A stretch of DNA of 64,000 nucleotides from Pseudomonadota bacterium (GTDB lineage: Bacteria > Pseudomonadota > Gammaproteobacteria > Xanthomonadales > Rhodanobacteraceae): contig JAFEFS010000100.1 in assembly GCA_018240465.1 (NCBI GenBank), forward strand, positions 62,001 to 126,000, given 5' to 3'. Position 1 is the first letter of the stretch. Each line of letters begins with the position of its first letter. The notes under the pieces were generated by a model. The model ran no database searches and was not told where the DNA came from. It saw nothing but the letters and a program-made list of their open reading frames with translations. This document shows positions 59,777 to 64,000 of the stretch, in pieces. The position numbers and the translations under genes were made by a program.

Positions 59777-60736
59777 TCAAAACCATTTCTTCCACTTGAA
59801 GATGACGAGCGGCACGATCACGCTGACCGTCATCGCGGCCAGCGCCATCGCGTAGCCGTGTGGCCAGTCGTACTCGGCTATCGACTTGAAATTCATGCCC
59901 CAGATGCCGGCGAGCGTCATCGGCCCGATGGTCACGACCGAGACGATCGTGAGTACCTTCATTATGTCGTTCTGGTTGTTGTTGATGAAGCCGAGCACGG
60001 CGTCGAGCAGGAACTGCAGGCGGTCGGACAACTGCTGGTCGAATTCGTTGAGCGAGCCGATGTCGGTCTGCATCGTCTTCAGCCGTTGCAGATGCTTCTT
60101 GTCGATCCAGTTCGGCGCGGACTCGCAGAGGTAGGCGATGACGCGCGACACGCCGAGCATCGCTGCGCGCAACTGCACGATCTGGCGTTGCATCGCGCCG
60201 ACCTTGAACAGCGTGCCGCGCAGCAAGCCGCGCTGACCGCGCTCGTCGGCGAACACCGCGCGCGACAGCTTCGACATTTCGCCGCTGGTTTCCTCCATGC
60301 GGTCGGCGGCGACATTGACGATGGCTTCGATCAGCGCAATGAAGGTTTCGATGCTGCCGTTCGGCGCGTCCGCCGCCGTGGCGAGCTTGCTCGTGTGCGC
60401 GAATGCGAGCGACTCGGCGTAGCGGATCGAGACGAGCAGCTTCGGCGTAAGCACGAAACCGAGCGGGGTCATCGCACCCCTGCCGGCTTCGGCGCGCGCG
60501 AATGCGGGAACGTTGAGGCGCAGGATCTCGTTGTCCGCATGCAGACGGCTGGACAGCTCGATCGCGCTGATCTGCTCGCGCTGCGGCAGCTTTGCCCCGA
60601 GCAGGCTTTCGGCATGCCCGCGTTCCGCCGCATCGGGATCGAGCAGGTCGAGCCAGACGGGTGTGTCACTGGGCGCTGCGGCACCGGGTTTCCATACGCT
60701 GCAGGCAGCAGGGTGCGTGGTGTGGATCGTCAGCAT
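59777..60736 (-). CDS. corA: CorA-type magnesium/divalent cation transporter
   Basis: 319 residues from the ATG at 60736 (AGAGGA upstream); the longer frame to 60769 lacks a site. N-terminal soluble sensor part, then two C-terminal helices with the pore motif GMNF preceded by Trp (GIWGMNFKSI) and a periplasmic loop (EYDWPHGYAM), ending in the basic tail FKWKKWF. Passive Mg2+ (or Co2+/Ni2+) channel. Divergent from the rhomboid gene. Confidence 0.92.
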   Translation of the reverse strand: MLTIHTTHPAACSVWKPGAAAPSDTPVWLDLLDPDAAERGHAESLLGAKLPQREQISAIELSSRLHADNEILRLNVPAFARAEAGRGAMTPLGFVLTPKLLVSIRYAESLAFAHTSKLATAADAPNGSIETFIALIEAIVNVAADRMEETSGEMSKLSRAVFADERGQRGLLRGTLFKVGAMQRQIVQLRAAMLGVSRVIAYLCESAPNWIDKKHLQRLKTMQTDIGSLNEFDQQLSDRLQFLLDAVLGFINNNQNDIMKVLTIVSVVTIGPMTLAGIWGMNFKSIAEYDWPHGYAMALAAMTVSVIVPLVIFKWKKWF

Positions 60737-60818
60737 GGATTTTCCTCTACCATTGCGCTTCGGGTACAAGCATAACCCGGCGTTTGTCAGGAACTTCCAA
60801 ACTGCAACCAGGATTCAA

Positions 60819-61421
60819 ATGACCACGACCTTGCTGATCATCGCTGCGACCTGCGTCGTCTCCTTCCTCGGCTTCAGCAACGCGCAACTGATCGACAAAT
60901 TGATCTTCTGGCCGCCTGCGGTCAAACGCGGGCAGTACTATCGCTTCCTCAGCCATGCGTTGATCCACGCCGACGGCGCACACCTGTTGTTCAACATGAT
61001 CACGCTGTACTTCTTCGGCAGGGCGCTGGAAGGATTCTACGAACAAGTGCTCGGGCCGTTCGGCTTTGCCCTGTTCTACGCGGGTGGGGTGGTCGTATCG
61101 ATGCTGCCGAGCTACGTCGCGAACCGGGACAACCCGGCCTACCGCAGCCTCGGCGCTTCCGGCGGCGTGTCAGCCGTGCTGTTCGCCTTCATCCTGCTCA
61201 GCCCATGGTCGCGGATCTATGTCTGGTTCCTGCCGATGCCGGCGATCCTCTACGCGGTGGCCTATGTGGCGTATTCGATCTACATGGAGCGCCATGGCCG
61301 CGACAACATCAACCACAGCGCGCATCTGTGGGGCGGCGCCTACGGCGTCGTGTTCACGCTGCTCGCCGAACCACGCGTGTTGCCGGCTTTCCTGCAACAA
61401 CTGGCCAGCCCGCGGTTCTGA
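60819..61421 (+). CDS. Rhomboid-family intramembrane serine protease
   Basis: 200 residues from the ATG at 60819 (AGGA five bases upstream); a longer frame reaches 60513 antisense to corA and is rejected. Six membrane helices expected. Catalytic Ser114 in LGASGGVSA and catalytic His169 in NHSAHLWGGAYG; HADGAHLLFNM (second helix) supplies the conserved His/Asn. Cleaves membrane protein segments; the substrate is unknown. Confidence 0.93.
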   Translation: MTTTLLIIAATCVVSFLGFSNAQLIDKLIFWPPAVKRGQYYRFLSHALIHADGAHLLFNMITLYFFGRALEGFYEQVLGPFGFALFYAGGVVVSMLPSYVANRDNPAYRSLGASGGVSAVLFAFILLSPWSRIYVWFLPMPAILYAVAYVAYSIYMERHGRDNINHSAHLWGGAYGVVFTLLAEPRVLPAFLQQLASPRF

Positions 61422-61468
61422 TTCGCCGGACGCCAAATCCGGTACTCGTCACTCACAGGAGATTCTGC

Positions 61469-62026
61469 ATGGGCACCAAAAGTATCGCCGTCATCGTTGG
61501 TAGCCTGCGCAAGGAGTCGTGCAGCCGCAAGATCGCCGAGAACCTGATCGCCCTTGCGCCGCCGTCGCTCGCCCTCGATATCGTCGAGATCGGCGACCTG
61601 CCGCTGTACAACCTCGACCTCGAAACCGATGCACCGCCGCAGGCTTGGCGGCGCTTCCGCGACCGGATGCACGCGATGCAGGGCCTGTTGTTTGTCACTC
61701 CGGAATTCAATCGTTCCGTGCCCGGTGCGCTGAAGAACGCAATCGACGTGGGCTCGCGCCCGTACGGCAAGAGCGTCTGGGGCGGCAAGCCCGGCGCGAT
61801 CGTCAGCGGCTCGATCGGCAACATCGGCGGCTTCGGCGCCAATCACGCACTGCGCCAGTCCATGGTTTTCCTCGACGTGCCTCTGTTGCAACAACCCGAA
61901 GTCTACCTCAGCGGTTTCGACAAATTGATCCAGGCCGACGGCACTCTGCTGCCGGTGACGGCCGAGTTCCTTGGCAAGTTCATGCAGGCGTTTGCTGCCT
62001 GGGTCGACAAGATTGCCCGGCCCTGA
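61469..62026 (+). CDS. NAD(P)H-dependent FMN reductase (ChrR/YieF family)
   Basis: 185 residues from the ATG at 61469 (CAGGAGA upstream). Flavodoxin-like fold with the phosphate loop VGSLRKESCSRKIAENL, LPLYNLDLE, FVTPEFNRSVPGALKNAIDVGSRPYG (the family FMN/NAD site) and GSIGNIGGFGANHALRQ. Reduces quinones, chromate or azo dyes in related proteins. 47 bases after the rhomboid gene, same strand, so possibly co-transcribed. Confidence 0.92.
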   Translation: MGTKSIAVIVGSLRKESCSRKIAENLIALAPPSLALDIVEIGDLPLYNLDLETDAPPQAWRRFRDRMHAMQGLLFVTPEFNRSVPGALKNAIDVGSRPYGKSVWGGKPGAIVSGSIGNIGGFGANHALRQSMVFLDVPLLQQPEVYLSGFDKLIQADGTLLPVTAEFLGKFMQAFAAWVDKIARP

Positions 62027-62112
62027 GTGAAGTTTTGTGAACGCAGCCGCTCAGACTTGATTTAGCGCTGCGGGTGTATATTTTTCGCACATCCCACGAG
62101 GCGGAGTGCGCC

Positions 62113-62505
62113 ATGAATGCGGTCATCAAGTCCTCAGCCATCGCCTTGCTCGCCGCGACCGGCCTTGGTCTCGGCGGTTGCGTCTACTATCCGGTACGTT
62201 CAGGCGTCGTCTACGACGGTGGCAACGGCAACGCCGTTGTCGACTACGACGACAGCCGTGCTGACTATTACGCACCGGCGCGCGCCTACTACGGTTACTA
62301 CGATCCGTATTGGTACGGCTACGGTTCGGGCTGGTACGGGCCGGGCTGGTACGGCTATGGGCCGTCCATCAGTCTCGGCTTCTACGGCGGCTATTGGGGT
62401 GGCCACCACTACCATGGGCCCTGGCGTGGGCATGGCGGCTGGAGCAGCCACTCCGGCGGCAGCGTGCGCAGCGCCGTGCCTTCGCATCGCGGCTCGCGTC
62501 ACTGA
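62113..62505 (+). CDS. Tyr/Gly/His-rich predicted lipoprotein
   Basis: 130 residues from the ATG at 62113; a frame to 62074 is possible but has no site. Signal peptide with lipobox (LGLGGC) so an outer-membrane or periplasmic lipoprotein. The mature chain is low-complexity: GNGNAVVDYDDSRADYYAPARAYYGYYDPYWYGYG, then GWYGPGWYGYG and a His/Gly-rich stretch (GGHHYHGPWRGHGG). Such proteins are common in xanthomonads and of unknown role. Tyr and His could bind metal or give stickiness. Confidence 0.8.
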   Translation: MNAVIKSSAIALLAATGLGLGGCVYYPVRSGVVYDGGNGNAVVDYDDSRADYYAPARAYYGYYDPYWYGYGSGWYGPGWYGYGPSISLGFYGGYWGGHHYHGPWRGHGGWSSHSGGSVRSAVPSHRGSRH

Positions 62506-62612
62506 CGGGCGGCACCGTCGCCGGCCGGGACTTCCCCTGCGGAATCCTCGACCTGATCCCGTGGCCTGCTCGCGCAGGCCGCGGGTCGGGTATTGCGCCG
62601 CAGATCGGCGGA

Positions 62613-62930
62613 TCAGCGATAATCCCAGCGCGCGTACTGGTGCGCCGAGACACGCGCGCCGTTCTGTGCGACAAAATCGAAATCGTTGACCAGCGGTGGA
62701 AACGCCTTCGCTTCCTCGCGGCTGATCGTGCCGTCGTGATTGCTGTCCAGCGTGGCGAACGCGGGCTTGGGTCCGTATTGCTCGGGAGCGGGCATGCCGG
62801 TGCGCACCGTGACCTCGCGGCCTTGCGCATCGGTGACGTGGCCCACTGCATCCTGGGCGAAGCAGGGCGCCGTGGCGATGGCGAGGATCGAGGCAGCGAT
62901 CGCGGCACGTGAGACGATATCCATGGACAT
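62613..62930 (-). CDS. Small exported EF-hand-like protein
   Basis: 105 residues from the ATG at 62930 (CGGAGA upstream). Signal peptide AAIAASILAIATAPCFA. One calcium-binding loop is visible: ATLDSNHDGTISREEAKAF, matching the DxNxDGxIxxEE pattern. A second, degenerate one may exist near the C-terminus. The 107 bases before it (62506-62612) hold only a GC-rich hairpin (GGCCTG / CAGGCC). Confidence 0.8.
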   Translation of the reverse strand: MSMDIVSRAAIAASILAIATAPCFAQDAVGHVTDAQGREVTVRTGMPAPEQYGPKPAFATLDSNHDGTISREEAKAFPPLVNDFDFVAQNGARVSAHQYARWDYR

Positions 62931-63013
62931 TCTCCGGTTGGGAACTGACAAATTGTTTCGACTCGAATGGGTACGCCGAGTTCTGCATTGCATGACTGCC
63001 GGATAACCGCCGC

Positions 63014-64000
63014 ATGTTGAGCCTGAGTCTGCAGCAGGCCCGCAACCTGCATCTCGCCGCGCAAGGCCTGCTCGCGCCGACGCGAGCACGCGCGCGGCGC
63101 GCGTCGGTGCATATGGCGATCAAGCGCATGCGTTTGCTGCAGATCGACACGATCCACGTCGTCGCGCGCAGTCCGTATCTGGTCCTGTTCTCGCGTTTGG
63201 GCGACTACGACACACGCTGGCTTGACGAGGCGCTCGCGCAGGCCGATGTTTTCGAATGCTGGGCGCACGAGGCCTGTTTCGCGCCGATCGACGACCTCGG
63301 CCTGCACCGCCACCCATCGCCGATCCGCGGTGGGCATTGGGCGCACAAGAATGCGGCGCGCATGCAGCGCGAGCAGCGCGCCGAGATCAAGGCGCTGATC
63401 GAGCACGTGCGTGCGAACGGCGCGGTGAAGTCATCCGACTTCGAGCGCCAGATCAAGGGTGTCGGTGGCTGGTGGAACCGCTCGAACGAGAAGCGCTGGC
63501 TCGAGGCCGCTTTTGTTCTCGGCGAACTGATGATCGCGCGGCGCGAGAATTTCCAGCGTGTCTACGATCTCACCGAGCGTGTGCTGGCACGCGCGAAATC
63601 CATCGATGTCGACACGCGTGCCGACGAGGCGGACATCCGCCGCGAGTTCCTGCTTGGCGCCGTGCGCGCGCTTGGCATCAGCCAGGCGCGCTGGATCGAT
63701 GACTATTTCCGCCTCAACAGGAAATTCAAGGATGCCGCGCTCGACGCGCATGTCGAGGCGGGCGAACTGATCCGCGTCGAGGTGCGTGGCTGGGACAATC
63801 CCGGCTACGTGCACCGCGACCATGCGCCGCTGCTCGCCCGCGCCGCGCGCGGCGCACTGCGCGCGACGCACACCACGCTGCTGTCACCGTTCGACCCCGT
63901 GGTCTGGCATCGTGAGCGCGCGAGCGCGATGTTCGCCTTCGACTACACGATCGAGTGCTACCTGCCTGAACACAAGCGTCGCTACGGGTATTTCGTTCTG
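63014..64000 (+). CDS. YcaQ-family DNA glycosylase-like protein, 3' end outside the window
   Basis: At least 329 residues, still open at the window edge. Family pattern: LSLQQARNLHLAAQGLL, MAIKRMRLLQIDTIHVVARSPYLVLFSRLGDYD, VFECWAHEACFAP, then GGWWNRSNEKRWLEAAFVLGEL and FNLDYTIECYLP-like FDYTIECYLPEHKRRYGYF. YcaQ proteins have winged-helix (HTH_42) domains and unhook DNA interstrand crosslinks. The stop is not present, so the coordinate end is the window end. Confidence 0.88.
   Translation, partial: MLSLSLQQARNLHLAAQGLLAPTRARARRASVHMAIKRMRLLQIDTIHVVARSPYLVLFSRLGDYDTRWLDEALAQADVFECWAHEACFAPIDDLGLHRHPSPIRGGHWAHKNAARMQREQRAEIKALIEHVRANGAVKSSDFERQIKGVGGWWNRSNEKRWLEAAFVLGELMIARRENFQRVYDLTERVLARAKSIDVDTRADEADIRREFLLGAVRALGISQARWIDDYFRLNRKFKDAALDAHVEAGELIRVEVRGWDNPGYVHRDHAPLLARAARGALRATHTTLLSPFDPVVWHRERASAMFAFDYTIECYLPEHKRRYGYFVL

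Overview
The window is one continuous piece of a high-GC bacterial chromosome. The right half has the gene order and signature genes of the Xanthomonadales/Lysobacterales (Gammaproteobacteria): ssrA-smpB-ratA-rnfH-bamE-fur-recN-hrcA-grpE-dnaK-dnaJ-dapB-carAB-greA-rpfE-recJ-prfB-lysS. RpfE between greA and recJ, a Fur without the CxxC zinc pair and an E. coli-like tmRNA tag all fit that order. A Rhodanobacteraceae-like member is my best guess, but that is inference.

1-2.0 kb: the end of a two-component system (OmpR-type regulator, cut by the window edge, and a PhoQ-like kinase). 2.0-23.3 kb: an accessory catabolic region. It holds a TonB-dependent receptor, a C45 amide hydrolase/acyltransferase, a complete oligopeptide-type ABC importer (two permeases, a fused double ATPase and a distant binding protein), a GabD-like aldehyde dehydrogenase, an exported amidohydrolase, a fold-type I aminotransferase, two exported alpha/beta hydrolases (one S9-like), two class III aminotransferases (GabT-like and beta-alanine:pyruvate-like) and a GntR-type regulator with two winged-helix domains. 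Each of the eight transcription units here has, next to its start, a copy of one long inverted repeat, ATTGTATTA-N10-TAATGCAAT or a close variant (4320, 12615, 13860, 20683, 21885). I read this as a self-contained regulon for scavenging an amide- or peptide-linked omega-amino acid such as beta-alanine or GABA. This is the most novel system in the window.

23.4-33.4 kb: mostly exported proteins. An orphan NMT1-type binding protein, a PepSY-membrane/ferredoxin-reductase fusion and an outer-membrane-type protein form one operon. A PstS-like protein with a partly duplicated N-terminus is followed by two proteins that share one domain in three copies, then a YncE-like beta-propeller and an EreA/ChaN-like exported protein.

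33.3-57 kb: housekeeping genes. These include beta-carbonic anhydrase, tmRNA with SmpB, the heat-shock operon behind a sigma-32-like promoter, a TMEM175-like channel gene wedged between dnaK and dnaJ, carAB, and prfB with the classical programmed +1 frameshift. recJ carries an apparent out-of-frame deletion in its DHHA1 domain, so it is either a pseudogene or a sequencing error.

57-64 kb: small, mostly single genes: DUF1801/YdeI, an NTF2-like protein, a DUF1579-like protein, a metallo-beta-lactamase fold hydrolase, CorA, a rhomboid protease, an FMN reductase, a Tyr/Gly-rich lipoprotein, an EF-hand protein and a truncated YcaQ-family gene. Small dispersed palindromes lie in several intergenic gaps. 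I saw no phage, insertion sequence, CRISPR array, rRNA or ordinary tRNA gene.
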